A stretch of 64,000 nucleotides of DNA from Gp6-AA40 sp035647075 (GTDB lineage: Bacteria; Acidobacteriota; Vicinamibacteria; Vicinamibacterales; UBA2999). Below the pieces are notes generated by a model. The model had not been told where the DNA came from. It did not search any database and saw nothing but the letters and a program-made list of their open reading frames with translations. The stretch covers positions 4,206 to 68,205 of the forward strand of contig DASROF010000027.1 of assembly GCA_035647075.1 (NCBI GenBank), given 5' to 3'. Each line of letters starts with the position of its first letter. Positions within the stretch are counted from its first letter, which is position 1. Both the position numbers and the translations under genes were made by a program. Positions 17,480 to 26,012 of the stretch are shown one piece after another.

Positions 17480-18447
17480 GGCTGGATGCCTTCGACGGCG
17501 GCGTGGTTGCGCTGCACGTCCGCGAGGATATCTCCAGCGCCGCCGCGCAGAAGCTCGTCAGCGACAGAAATGCCGAGTCGTTCGGCGTCATGCCGTACGC
17601 CGGTTGCCGACGCGCGCGCGATACGAGCGCCGTCGGGCGACACGACGATCCCCTTCACCGTGAGCTCAGTGCCTGAGGGCTCAGCCAGGACCCCGATCGG
17701 CATCTGGCATCCTCCGCCCAGACGCGTGACGACCGTTCGCTCGGCGCAAAGCGCCACTGCGGCATCTGCATCATCAATTGATTGCACCGCGCGTCGCACA
17801 CGGTCGTCCCCTTCACGGATCTCCACGGCGATGATGCCCTGGCCGGGCGCGGGAACGCAGACGTCGACAGGCACTGCCGCAGCGATTCGATCCTCGCGAC
17901 CCAGTCGGCGCAGACCAGCGGCGGCAAGCACCAGGGCGTCGTACTCACCCGCATCCAGCTTGCGGAGGCGCGTGCCCAGGTTGCCGCGTACAGGCAGAAA
18001 CGTGGCTTCGGGGAGCAGACGCACGAGCTGGGCGACGCGGCGCACACTGCTGGTGCCGATGCGTGGACGACGACCGAGCCTGCTCACCACTTCGTCAAGC
18101 GAGAGCGTCGTGCGCTCGGTGCCGGGCAGCACAATCGCGTCGTGCGGATCTTCGCGTCGTAACACAGCGCCGACGCGTAGTCCCGGTGGAAGCACGGCGG
18201 GCATGTCCTTGCTGCTGTGCACGGCCAGATCGATTTCTCCAGCGAGGAGTGCGTCTTCAATTTCCTTCACGAAGAGGCGTTTGCCTCCGATCTGCGCCAG
18301 ACTCGCATCCGCGAGACGGTCGCCGGACGTCTTAATCACGACAATGTCGGAGGCGACGTTCGTCTGTTGAAGCAGCAGGGCCGCGACGGTGTTGGCCTGA
18401 AACAGCGCCAGCTCGCTGCCTCGTGTTCCGAGCCTGAGCGTGTCCAT
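17476..18447 (-). CDS. hemC: Hydroxymethylbilane synthase (porphobilinogen deaminase)
   Basis: A 323-residue enzyme that links four porphobilinogens into hydroxymethylbilane. Catalytic aspartate D81 sits in VHSSKDMP, the arginine-rich substrate region GTSSVRRVAQL follows at about 131, and the dipyrromethane cofactor cysteine is C247 in RLGGGCQMPIGV. Length is typical. It lies two bases after hemA and overlaps cobA-hemD by four, inside the heme operon. Confidence 0.97.
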   Translation of the reverse strand: MDTLRLGTRGSELALFQANTVAALLLQQTNVASDIVVIKTSGDRLADASLAQIGGKRLFVKEIEDALLAGEIDLAVHSSKDMPAVLPPGLRVGAVLRREDPHDAIVLPGTERTTLSLDEVVSRLGRRPRIGTSSVRRVAQLVRLLPEATFLPVRGNLGTRLRKLDAGEYDALVLAAAGLRRLGREDRIAAAVPVDVCVPAPGQGIIAVEIREGDDRVRRAVQSIDDADAAVALCAERTVVTRLGGGCQMPIGVLAEPSGTELTVKGIVVSPDGARIARASATGVRHDAERLGISVADELLRGGAGDILADVQRNHAAVEGIQP

Positions 18448-18449
18448 GG

Positions 18450-19787
18450 TCAGCGCGATCGGCGGTGGGCCGGCGTGATGTCGTCGGTGGAGCTGCCGGT
18501 CCCGGTCGGGCCGCCCTCATCGCGCAGGCGGAACAACCGGTTGATGGCCTCGGTATAGGCCACCTGCGTTTCCTCGTCGGGCAGGGCCTTCAGCTGCTCG
18601 GTAGGATCGAGCAGCAGCTTTTCCACAATCAGTCGCGTGAGCTGATCGAACAGCGGGCGCGCCTCGGGTGGCAACGCGGCAAGCTTCGGGTCGAGGCGCA
18701 GCAGCTCGGCCCGGCGGATCGCGTCGAATCGATCGCGCAGGGCCACCACGGTCTGAATCGCGCCACGTGACTTCTGCCATGCGGTGAACCGGCCGAGCTC
18801 CTCGCGGACGATCCCTTCTGCATGCTCGATCTCGGTCGTCCGCTTCGAGATGTTCTCCTGCACAATCGACTGGAGATCGTCGACGTTGTAGAGGAACACC
18901 TGATCGAACTCGGTGACCGCTGCCTCGACGTCGCGGGGCACCGCCACGTCGATGATGAACAGCGGATCGCGACGCCGTCCGAGCGCGGACTCGATATGTG
19001 CCTTGGTGATGATCGGCCGCTGCGAGCCGGTGGCCGTCACGATGATGTCGGAAGTGCCGAGTGCGTTCGCCAGGCCTTCCCACGGCACCCAGTGTCCGCC
19101 CACTTCCGTCGCGAGCGCTTGTGCGTGGGCTGCTGTCCGGCTGGTAATGGCAACTTCGGCAACACCCTGGGCTCGAAGATGCTGCGCGGTGAGCGTGCTG
19201 ATCTCACCGGAGCCGACGACGAGCACGCGGCGACCGTTCAGGCGTCCGAAGATCTTTTTCGCGAGCTGCACCGCGGCGTAGCTGATGGAGACCGCGCCTT
19301 CTCCGAGCGCAGTCTCGCTGCGCACGCGTTTGCCGACATTGAACGACCAGTCGAACAGCTTGCGAAGAACCGGGCCGGTGCAGCGACGCTCGGCCGCCGT
19401 CTGGAACGCATCCTTGACCTGACCCAGGATCTGCGGCTCGCCGACCACCAGCGAGTCGAGACCCGCGGCGACGCGGAACAGATGCTGCACCACTTCGGCG
19501 TCGGACAACGAAAACACGTGAGGCGTGAAGCTCTCCGCGGGAAGCTGATGGTACTCGCTCAGGAAGCGTACGAGCTCTTCCCGCGCCGTCTCCAGCGCAT
19601 CGCTCGCCACGTAGATCTCGGACCGGTTGCAGGTGGAGAGCACGACTGACTCCGCGGCCGACGATCGCGCTGCCAGCGCCTCGACCGCCGCGCCGACGTC
19701 GCGGCTCGAGAAATCCAGCTTCTCCCGCAGGTCCACCGGGGCCGTCTTGTGACTCACGCCGAGCAGTAACAGGTGCATCGTCGCCAC
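18450..19787 (-). CDS. hemA: Glutamyl-tRNA reductase
   Basis: A 445-residue NADPH-dependent enzyme that reduces Glu-tRNA to glutamate-1-semialdehyde, the entry and usual control point of C5 tetrapyrrole synthesis. The nucleophile is C53 in VVLSTCNRSEIYV; GVSHKTAPVDLREKL at the N-terminus, the VLVVGSGEISTLTAQHL NADPH-binding loop and a C-terminal dimerisation helix region are present. Preceded by three bases after the hemX-like gene and followed two bases later by hemC. Confidence 0.97.
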   Translation of the reverse strand: MATMHLLLLGVSHKTAPVDLREKLDFSSRDVGAAVEALAARSSAAESVVLSTCNRSEIYVASDALETAREELVRFLSEYHQLPAESFTPHVFSLSDAEVVQHLFRVAAGLDSLVVGEPQILGQVKDAFQTAAERRCTGPVLRKLFDWSFNVGKRVRSETALGEGAVSISYAAVQLAKKIFGRLNGRRVLVVGSGEISTLTAQHLRAQGVAEVAITSRTAAHAQALATEVGGHWVPWEGLANALGTSDIIVTATGSQRPIITKAHIESALGRRRDPLFIIDVAVPRDVEAAVTEFDQVFLYNVDDLQSIVQENISKRTTEIEHAEGIVREELGRFTAWQKSRGAIQTVVALRDRFDAIRRAELLRLDPKLAALPPEARPLFDQLTRLIVEKLLLDPTEQLKALPDEETQVAYTEAINRLFRLRDEGGPTGTGSSTDDITPAHRRSR

Positions 19788-19790
19788 TCA

Positions 19791-20612
19791 CTAGAGAGGG
19801 TGGCTGCTCGAAAAGTAGCTGAGCGGTACGAAGGTGAGCAGCACGATGATGAACCCGAAGGCCGACAGCCAGGCCGCGCGCCGACCGTTCCATCCCATCA
19901 TCCGGCGCGCCATCACGGCAAACGAGTAGACGGCCCACGTCAGTACGGCGAAGAGAATCTTCGGGTCGTTCAACGACATCGCCTGCACGTTGCTGTGCTC
20001 TGGCGCGAGCGGACGCGCTTCGAGCGTCCAGACGACGCCGACGATGAGGCCGAGCGTCAGGAACGCCCATCCTGTCGCCGTTGCGCGGGAGTTCATGCGG
20101 TCGAGGATCTGCAGCGATGGCAGGCGCGTGTAGAAGTAACCGAGGTGCTTCTTCTTGATTTCCTTGAACTGCAGCACGTAGGTGGCGCCGAGCACGCCGG
20201 CGAGTCCGAAGCTGGCATAGGCGAACAGGAGCGACGACACATGGACCCAGAACCACGGGCTGTCCAGCAGCGGGTCGCGATTCTCAACACCCGGTGAGAG
20301 CACGGGAATCAGCTGCAGCGCGACGATGATCGGCAGGATGAACACGCCCATTGATCGCTCGTCCGTCGTGAGCTCCAGATACAGATAGGAGAGCGTCAGC
20401 AGCCATACGAAGGTCGAGACCGCGCGCGATGGATTGGCGAATGGCACGTGCCGGACTTCCATCGTTTGCATGCCGATCACAAAGGTGTGCGTGAGGACGG
20501 CCAGGAGAAGCAACGTGGTGGCGGTCCGCCCGGCGTTGATGTCGCGGCGCGCAAAGTGAATGGCATACGCCACGCCAGCCGCGGCGTAGAGGATCAGCGG
20601 AAGTAGGTTCAA
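19791..20612 (-). CDS. hemX: HemX/CcsA-like cytochrome c assembly membrane protein
   Basis: A 273-residue protein with about eight transmembrane helices of the CcsA/HemX family. The WFWVHVSSLLFAYASFGLAG stretch near the middle matches the family, but the tryptophan-rich WWD heme-handling loop of true CcsA is not present, so HemX is the better name. In Bacillus, HemX lowers the level of HemA, and here the gene lies directly before hemA. I place the start at TTG 20612, which overlaps the stop of the upstream VWFA gene (TTGA); longer readings run into that gene. No clear ribosome-binding site, so coupled translation is likely. Confidence 0.8.
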   Translation of the reverse strand: MNLLPLILYAAAGVAYAIHFARRDINAGRTATTLLLLAVLTHTFVIGMQTMEVRHVPFANPSRAVSTFVWLLTLSYLYLELTTDERSMGVFILPIIVALQLIPVLSPGVENRDPLLDSPWFWVHVSSLLFAYASFGLAGVLGATYVLQFKEIKKKHLGYFYTRLPSLQILDRMNSRATATGWAFLTLGLIVGVVWTLEARPLAPEHSNVQAMSLNDPKILFAVLTWAVYSFAVMARRMMGWNGRRAAWLSAFGFIIVLLTFVPLSYFSSSHPL

Positions 20613-21541
20613 CGCCCGGTCGGGGCGTAGTAGCCCCGCTTCGTGCGCGCCGCGACATTCTGGCGCGACACGCGAACGTCGATGCGACGCCACGCGCCGT
20701 CATGCCGCGGATTCTTCGACGTGTACCCGATGGTGTACTGGCTGGCGAGCTCGTCGGCGATCTGTGAATACACGTTGTTCAGGTCGTCGATTTTCGCGGG
20801 GAAGAAGGAACGGCCGCCTGTTTCGAGCGCGAGCGTCTTCATGACGAACTCGGCTTCCCGGAAGCCCTTCGTCTGCACGTCAGGGCCGCGCAGCGCGATT
20901 GCGTAAATGGATGTTTCCGAGCGTTTCGCGAGATCCAGGACCTCGTCGAACGACACCAGGCTCGACGTGTCCTCGCCGTCGGAGAACACGACCAGCGCCT
21001 GGCGGCGGATGTCCTGCTCGGTGACCGCTCGAACTTTTCGCAGCTCTTTGAGCGCGATGTAAATCGCGTTGTGCAGCGAGGTCGACCCGCCGGCGGCCGT
21101 GCGGTCGATGGCGGTGAGGAGATCCGCCTGGTTGCCTGTGAACACCTGACGAACGTCAACGCGGCTGTCGAAGTCGATGACCTGCGCGATGTCGTTGGGC
21201 TTCAGGCGACGGACGAAGTTGCCGGCGGCGGCCTGCAGCGTCGGCAGTTTGTCCTCCATACTGGCGCTGCTGTCGAGCAGCAGCGACAGCGCGATCGGCT
21301 GCTGCCGCCGCGAGAAGAAACTGACCTCCTGACGCACCCCGTCCTCGAAGATCTGGAAATCAGGTTCGTCAAGGTCGGTTACGTAATGGTTGACGCCATC
21401 CGTCACCGTCACGTTGAGCGAGACGATGTCGATTCCCGCGCGGAACGCAGGACTCTGCGGCTGGGTTCCTTCCTGCTGCGCGGCGATCGCGCCGCCGAGG
21501 ATCGCAAGTCCGACGACGGTGACGAACAGACGGGCGATCAT
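20609..21541 (-). CDS. VWFA-related secreted protein (first)
   Basis: A 310-residue exported protein with a signal peptide at 1-20 and a von Willebrand factor A domain at about 85-290. The metal-ion site DxSxS is intact (LLLDSSASM), and IYSQ/IADELASQYTIGY near the C-terminus fits the acidobacterial VWFA-related (TIGR03436-like) family. Function unknown; probably adhesive or periplasmic. It overlaps its paralogue upstream by four bases and hemX downstream by four bases, so it is physically part of the heme transcript. Confidence 0.85.
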   Translation of the reverse strand: MIARLFVTVVGLAILGGAIAAQQEGTQPQSPAFRAGIDIVSLNVTVTDGVNHYVTDLDEPDFQIFEDGVRQEVSFFSRRQQPIALSLLLDSSASMEDKLPTLQAAAGNFVRRLKPNDIAQVIDFDSRVDVRQVFTGNQADLLTAIDRTAAGGSTSLHNAIYIALKELRKVRAVTEQDIRRQALVVFSDGEDTSSLVSFDEVLDLAKRSETSIYAIALRGPDVQTKGFREAEFVMKTLALETGGRSFFPAKIDDLNNVYSQIADELASQYTIGYTSKNPRHDGAWRRIDVRVSRQNVAARTKRGYYAPTGR

Positions 21542-22431
21542 TTCTTTCCCCCCGGCTCACGCGCCGGCGTTCCGCGGACGGTGATCCCCGGTCGTCCAGG
21601 GGTGATTTCGACAGCGCCGGTGTTGTAGAGGGTGTCCGCGCGGGCGTAGACCACCTTGTATTGCGACGACAACTCACGCGCCAGCCGTTCCATGGTGCTC
21701 GCCAGCGAGTTCGCGACAAGCAGCTGAATCCGCTGGCCGCCGGTTGCCTTGGGGCCGTCGTCAAGGAGAAAGCTGCGTTCGCGAATCGCGTGCTCGTCCG
21801 AATACGGGAAGCGGCCGATCGCTACCGTGTGGAGCGCTACGCCCGACTCGCGCAACTCTTTCACCAGATCTTTGGAATAGCGGTTCGTGAACTCGGTGCC
21901 GTCAGTGACCACGGGAATGAATACCGCCCGCAGGCTGTCGCGCCGGCGCAGGCCGCGCGAGGTTTCATAGAGCGCATCGAGCAGCGTCATGCCGCTGCCC
22001 GCGATCGAGAACAACCGCCCGGCTGCTGTGGCCAGCTGCGTTTTGTCCGTGGTGTATTGCACGAACACCGTCGGTCGCTCGGCCAGGCCGAGAATCGCGA
22101 TCCGGTGCTCGCCGTCCATGGCGGCGACGAACCTCGAAACTCCGTCGCGGATAAAGGTGATCTCGTCGGCCGTGGCCTGGCTGTTGTCGATCATCAGCGC
22201 GATGTCGAGCGGTTCGGTTGCGCGGGACACGCGAAGGATTTCGCGCCGCCTCCCATCTTCGCGGACGACGAACGCATCGGGCCCGAGGCCTTCGACAGGC
22301 TCCCCTTTATCGTTGACCGCGCTGACGAACAACGTGCGTTCGCGGGCCTGGGCGGTCAGCCCGGAGTTCGACGAAGAAAGAACCGCGATCGCGACGGCAA
22401 TCGCAAGAGTGGGTCGGAAGGAGGAGCGCAT
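21538..22431 (-). CDS. VWFA-related secreted protein (second), degenerate MIDAS
   Basis: A 297-residue paralogue of the preceding protein, signal peptide at 1-30 (ends GLTAQA). The expected DxSxS metal motif reads DNSQA, so the second serine is lost and metal binding may be weak; the later threonine and aspartate positions (SGMTLLDALYE, PVVTDGTEF) are kept. The ATG at 22431 was chosen because it begins the signal peptide and follows a good promoter; a longer reading to 22683 would overlap the ATP synthase leader. First gene of the minus-strand heme unit. Confidence 0.82.
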   Translation of the reverse strand: MRSSFRPTLAIAVAIAVLSSSNSGLTAQARERTLFVSAVNDKGEPVEGLGPDAFVVREDGRRREILRVSRATEPLDIALMIDNSQATADEITFIRDGVSRFVAAMDGEHRIAILGLAERPTVFVQYTTDKTQLATAAGRLFSIAGSGMTLLDALYETSRGLRRRDSLRAVFIPVVTDGTEFTNRYSKDLVKELRESGVALHTVAIGRFPYSDEHAIRERSFLLDDGPKATGGQRIQLLVANSLASTMERLARELSSQYKVVYARADTLYNTGAVEITPGRPGITVRGTPAREPGGKK

Positions 22432-22451
22432 TTGAGCCGATTCTTGAGGCC

Positions 22452-22481
22452 AGTATAGGGCCCGGCAGGAAAGAGGGTCAA
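22452..22481 (-). promoter_or_regulatory. Housekeeping promoter of the VWFA-heme operon
   Basis: On the minus strand TTGACC (22476-22481) and TATACT (22452-22457) are 18 bases apart. Expected start of transcription near 22445, 14 bases before the ATG at 22431. No other strong promoter is seen before hemL. Confidence 0.65.
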
Positions 22482-22604
22482 GCCGCGAAGGTGGCCGAAA
22501 AATATTGAAAACACTGGACTTCCGCGCTGCCAGCGCTGGCGAGCACGCGCGGGCGGCGGGACGGCAGCCTCGCATCAGCTGGTGAATGTTTTCACAAGGC
22601 GGGG

Positions 22605-22610
22605 TATACT
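22605..22610 (+). promoter_or_regulatory. -10 element of the ATP synthase F0 operon
   Basis: TATACT preceded by a G run, giving a start near 22617 and a leader of about 33 bases. The -35 region (TGAATG around 22583) is weak. The 218-base divergent gap 22432-22649 shows nothing else I can name apart from this and the opposing promoter. Confidence 0.5.
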
Positions 22611-22649
22611 GGTCGGCGGTACGCAGGACGACGGAGTGGACCGTGCGAC

Positions 22650-22895
22650 ATGGCAGACAAGGGTAAGGATTCCTCATTCGCACGTTCGACCAAGTCGCTG
22701 CAGGATAACGTCACGCGGGCGGCGCCCGCGATGGCCGCCAGCTACTCGCTGGTTGGCGCAATTATCCTGTTCGGCGCAATCGGGTATGCCCTGGATCGGT
22801 GGCGCGGGACCGCACCATGGTTCCTGCTGGCGGGCCTGGTACTTGGCGTGGTCATCGGCTTCTACGAGTTGATCAAAGCGACCCAAAGGAAATGA
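22650..22895 (+). CDS. atpZ: AtpZ/AtpI-type small membrane protein
   Basis: An 81-residue protein with two transmembrane helices (about 32-50 and 56-73) separated by the short DRWRGTAPWF loop, the pattern of AtpZ/AtpI proteins found ahead of F-type ATP synthase genes, where they help assemble the c-ring or carry Mg2+/Ca2+. First gene of the F0 operon. Match rests on pattern and position. Confidence 0.8.
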   Translation: MADKGKDSSFARSTKSLQDNVTRAAPAMAASYSLVGAIILFGAIGYALDRWRGTAPWFLLAGLVLGVVIGFYELIKATQRK

Positions 22896-22905
22896 ACCCT
22901 CTCGC

Positions 22906-23262
22906 ATGAGGGAAGCTGCGTGGATGGCTGGAGCCGCGATCGGGTCGTGGCTCGCCGTGAGCGTAGCCGGCGGTGATCGGGTCAATCCGGAGAGTTTTTT
23001 CGGGATGGCTGGTCCGCTGGTGGCCGTGTGTGCGTCGTGGATCGCTGTGAAGCGGACCCATCACGCGGCGCCCGAGCGCGTGATGGGGGTCATGATTGTC
23101 TGGTTCGCGCTGAAGCTGGTGTTCTTCGGTGCCTACATGGCGGTGATGATCCGGCTCCTGTCGCTGAGGACGGTCCCGTTCGTCACCGCGTTTGTGAGTT
23201 ACTTCATCGCCTTGTACGCGATGCAGGCGCTGTTCCTGAAGCGCCTGACGATGACCAAATAA
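22906..23262 (+). CDS. ATP synthase-associated membrane protein (AtpI-like)
   Basis: A 118-residue protein with about four hydrophobic helices, between atpZ and atpB. Sequence is not conserved enough for a confident family; size, helix pattern and position match the AtpI/AtpR-like proteins that assist assembly of the F0 sector. Ends immediately before the ATG of atpB. Confidence 0.55.
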   Translation: MREAAWMAGAAIGSWLAVSVAGGDRVNPESFFGMAGPLVAVCASWIAVKRTHHAAPERVMGVMIVWFALKLVFFGAYMAVMIRLLSLRTVPFVTAFVSYFIALYAMQALFLKRLTMTK

Positions 23263-24213
23263 ATGCTGCAACACGCCGAACCTGCCTCGCACGCCGCCGA
23301 AGAAGCCGGCCACGCCGCGTCCGGAGCCTTTGACGCCGGTGCCACGATTCTGGGCCACGTGGCCAATTCGCCGCTCGAACATCCGCTGATTCCTCTGCCG
23401 CCTGTGTTCGGGATCGACATGTCGATTACCAAACACGTGCTGCTGCTGTGGGTGTATGCCGCGGTGCTGCTGGGCGTGGTCACCGTTGCCGTACGCCGCT
23501 ATGTCCGTGACGGGCAGATGGTGCCGAAAGGCCCAGTCATGGGCCTCATCGAGTACGTCGCTGTGCGGATCCGCGACGAGATCGTCGCGCCGAACGTCGG
23601 CAAGAAGTGGGTCGACACCTACACGCCGCTGATCATGATGTTCTTCCTGTTCATCGTGACCATCAACGCGCTTGGCCTGCTGCCAATCTTCGATCTGCTG
23701 GCCCTGCTGAATCACACGGTCCTGCACCTTCCGGAAGACTCATTTCTCGTGCGCCTGACGCACGGCGGCACAACGCCGACAGGAAACTTCAACGTCACCG
23801 CAGCCCTGGCGACGATCAGCTTCTTCGCCATCATCATCGCGGGCACGCGTGCGCACGGCTTCTTCGGCCACTGGAAGAATCTGGTGCCCCACGGAGTTCA
23901 TCCGGCGCTGTGGATCATCCTGATTCCGATTGAAATCATGGGGATGTTCGTCCGCCCGTTCGCGTTGACGATGCGACTTGCGGCCAACATGACAGGCGGT
24001 CACATCGCGGTGCTGGCGGTGGTGGCGATGATTTTCATCATGGCCGAATCGGCCCGCAGCGCCGTCGTCGGCCTGGGCATGGCCGTGATCGCCGTGCCGC
24101 TCGCGGTCGGCATCTCCGTGCTCGAAGCCGTGGTCGTCGTACCGGTCCAGGCATTTGTGTTCACACTGCTTACGGCCGTGTTCGTTGGCATGGCCATTCA
24201 CGCTCATCACTGA
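23263..24213 (+). CDS. atpB: ATP synthase F0 subunit a
   Basis: A 316-residue membrane subunit that forms the proton half-channels against the c-ring. The essential arginine is R238 in RPFALTMRLAANMTGGH. The N-terminal region of about 45 residues is His/Ala-rich (HAEPASHAAEEAGHAAS) and periplasmic, longer than in E. coli. About six helices follow. Starts directly after the preceding stop and lies 25 bases before atpE. Confidence 0.96.
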   Translation: MLQHAEPASHAAEEAGHAASGAFDAGATILGHVANSPLEHPLIPLPPVFGIDMSITKHVLLLWVYAAVLLGVVTVAVRRYVRDGQMVPKGPVMGLIEYVAVRIRDEIVAPNVGKKWVDTYTPLIMMFFLFIVTINALGLLPIFDLLALLNHTVLHLPEDSFLVRLTHGGTTPTGNFNVTAALATISFFAIIIAGTRAHGFFGHWKNLVPHGVHPALWIILIPIEIMGMFVRPFALTMRLAANMTGGHIAVLAVVAMIFIMAESARSAVVGLGMAVIAVPLAVGISVLEAVVVVPVQAFVFTLLTAVFVGMAIHAHH

Positions 24214-24238
24214 GCTCACGTCCGAAGGAGACTAGAGA

Positions 24239-24475
24239 ATGACAGGCAATGTTCTAGCGATTGCATATCTGGGCGCGGCGATCGGCGCCGGTCTGGCCGC
24301 CATCGGCGCCGGTGTCGGCATCGGCCGCCTGGCCGCAGGCGCGGCGGAAGCGGTCGGCCGTCAGCCCAGCGCGGCGGCGCAGATCACCGGCGCGGTGCAG
24401 TTGCCGCTGTTCCTGCTCGAAGGCGTCGCGGTCATTGCCGAAGTCGTGGCGCTGCTGATTGCCCTCAAGTCCTAG
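24239..24475 (+). CDS. atpE: ATP synthase F0 subunit c
   Basis: A 78-residue hairpin of two helices forming the rotor ring. Helix 1 has the glycine repeat GAGLAAIGAGVGIG; the polar loop is GRQPSAA; the ion-binding carboxylate in helix 2 is E61, 18 residues after the loop proline as usual. A second glutamate, E68, lies seven residues (two turns) further inside the same helix where most homologues have a hydrophobic residue. A GAAGGAGA ribosome-binding site precedes the ATG. Confidence 0.95.
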   Translation: MTGNVLAIAYLGAAIGAGLAAIGAGVGIGRLAAGAAEAVGRQPSAAAQITGAVQLPLFLLEGVAVIAEVVALLIALKS

Positions 24476-24505
24476 ACGCGCCGCAGGCAGGACGCGGAGG
24501 TCACA

Positions 24506-25009
24506 ATGAATCCACTGCTCCAGGTAGACCCCGGACTCTACATCTGGACGATCATCATCTTTCTGGGGCTGCTCTGGGCTTTCAGCAAGCTGGCCTGGAA
24601 ACCGCTGCGGGCGACCTTGAACGCGCGCGAAGATTCGATTCGCAAGTCGCTCGATGACGCGCGGCAGGCACGTGAGGAGCTGCAGCAACTGCGGGCCGAA
24701 TCGGCACGGATGCTTGCCGAGGCCAGGGCCGAGGCGGATACGATCCTCACGCGCACGCGGGAGGACGCCAACCGGTTCCGCGACGAGATGAAAGTGAAGG
24801 CGCACGCGGAAGCGTCGGGCATCGTCAAGAACGCCGAACAGCGCATCGAGATGGAAACGGCACGCGCGCTGCAACAGATTCGCGCGGAAGCGGTCGAGTT
24901 CTCGGTGGCGATTGCATCGAAGATCCTGCAACGCAACGTGTCGAAGGAAGACAACGAGCGTCTGATCGAAGAGACATTCCGTCAGATTCAGTCCACACGA
25001 CCCAGCTAG
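24506..25009 (+). CDS. atpF: ATP synthase F0 subunit b
   Basis: A 167-residue peripheral-stalk subunit: one N-terminal membrane helix (about 8-28) and a long charged coiled coil to the C-terminus. Normal length and heptad pattern. It is followed not by atpH-A-G-D-C but, after four bases, by an unrelated membrane protein; the F1 genes must lie elsewhere in the genome, as in several phyla with split ATP synthase operons. Confidence 0.95.
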   Translation: MNPLLQVDPGLYIWTIIIFLGLLWAFSKLAWKPLRATLNAREDSIRKSLDDARQAREELQQLRAESARMLAEARAEADTILTRTREDANRFRDEMKVKAHAEASGIVKNAEQRIEMETARALQQIRAEAVEFSVAIASKILQRNVSKEDNERLIEETFRQIQSTRPS

Positions 25010-25013
25010 TCGC

Positions 25014-26012
25014 ATGGCCCGCGGGCGGCATCCGGCGTTTGTGGTTGCGGCGGCGCTCCTCGGCGTCGTGCTCTTCACCTACGCAATTCGAAACGTCGGC
25101 TGGGCCAACGTCGTCGACGGTGTCAACCGTGTTGGCTGGGGGCTGGTGCCGATTCTGGCGCTGGCCGGACTGCGCTTCGTCCTGCGTGCGGCGGCCTGGC
25201 GGATGTGTATGCCACCGCACGCACAGTTCACGCTGGGTCAGGCGTTCACCGCTTTTCTCTCGGGCGACGCGGTAGGCAACGTCACACCGCTCGGCCTGCT
25301 CGCCAGCGAGCCGACCAAGGTCTTCCTCATCCGCCATCGGCTGGCCACGCGTGAGGCAGCGTCGTCACTGGCGGTCGACTTCGTCATCTACTCGACTTCG
25401 GCGGTCACGATGATCGTGGTCGGCGTTGCGGTGCTGCTCGCTTCTGACGAGGTCCGGTTGAGCCTGGGATGGCGGGAGATTCTTATCGGTGGCCTCGTCG
25501 TGCTCGTCGCGGGCGTGATCGTCGCGTTCCGGGTGATCGGTGGGACATGGAAGCCCGAACGGGGTGAGCGGCCGCCGTGGCGGGCGCGCCTTGCCTCGCT
25601 GCGCGAGTCCGTGCTCGCGTTCTCAGCCGGTCGCCCCGCGCGCCTGTGGCGCGTCTTCTTCCTCGACCTCCTCTTTCAAGCTGTGGCCGTCATCGAAGTG
25701 TTCCTCACCCTGCAGTGGCTGCTGCCGGAACCACCCACAATCCCCGAAGCGATCATGTTCAGCGCGCTGGACCGCGCGACCATCGTCGTCTTCAAATTCA
25801 TTCCGTTCCGGGCGGGGATCGACGAGGTGCTCACAGGCGGGATGGCGGCCGTGCTCGGCTGGTCGGGCGCCACTGGTGTGGCGCTCGCGGTGATCAAGAA
25901 AGTGCGAAGTATTGCGTGGGTCGGCGTCGGCCTGATTCTTATCGCCGCCCATCCTTCCCCAGCAGCGCCAGAGTCGGATCCCCCCGAAACCGGGCGCGTG
26001 CGTCCGATCTGA
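25014..26012 (+). CDS. Lysylphosphatidylglycerol synthase-like transmembrane protein (UPF0104)
   Basis: A 332-residue protein with about eight helices matching the flippase-type membrane domain of MprF, without the aminoacyltransferase domain. LGLLASEPTKVFLIRHR and FKFIPFRAGIDEVLTGG are typical. Likely moves or scrambles a lipid at the inner membrane; substrate unknown. It starts four bases after atpF and may ride on that transcript. Its 3' end overlaps the convergent sulfatase gene by 74 bases. Confidence 0.8.
   Translation: MARGRHPAFVVAAALLGVVLFTYAIRNVGWANVVDGVNRVGWGLVPILALAGLRFVLRAAAWRMCMPPHAQFTLGQAFTAFLSGDAVGNVTPLGLLASEPTKVFLIRHRLATREAASSLAVDFVIYSTSAVTMIVVGVAVLLASDEVRLSLGWREILIGGLVVLVAGVIVAFRVIGGTWKPERGERPPWRARLASLRESVLAFSAGRPARLWRVFFLDLLFQAVAVIEVFLTLQWLLPEPPTIPEAIMFSALDRATIVVFKFIPFRAGIDEVLTGGMAAVLGWSGATGVALAVIKKVRSIAWVGVGLILIAAHPSPAAPESDPPETGRVRPI

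Noticed and set aside
16664..18370. 568-codon open frame on the plus strand across cobA-hemD and hemC
   Set aside because: Opposite two well-supported enzymes; no domain, arginine- and serine-rich composition typical of an antisense frame in GC-rich DNA.
22432..22649. Riboswitch or structured leader before the ATP synthase genes
   Set aside because: Only a short leader after the -10; no conserved fold that I can recognise.
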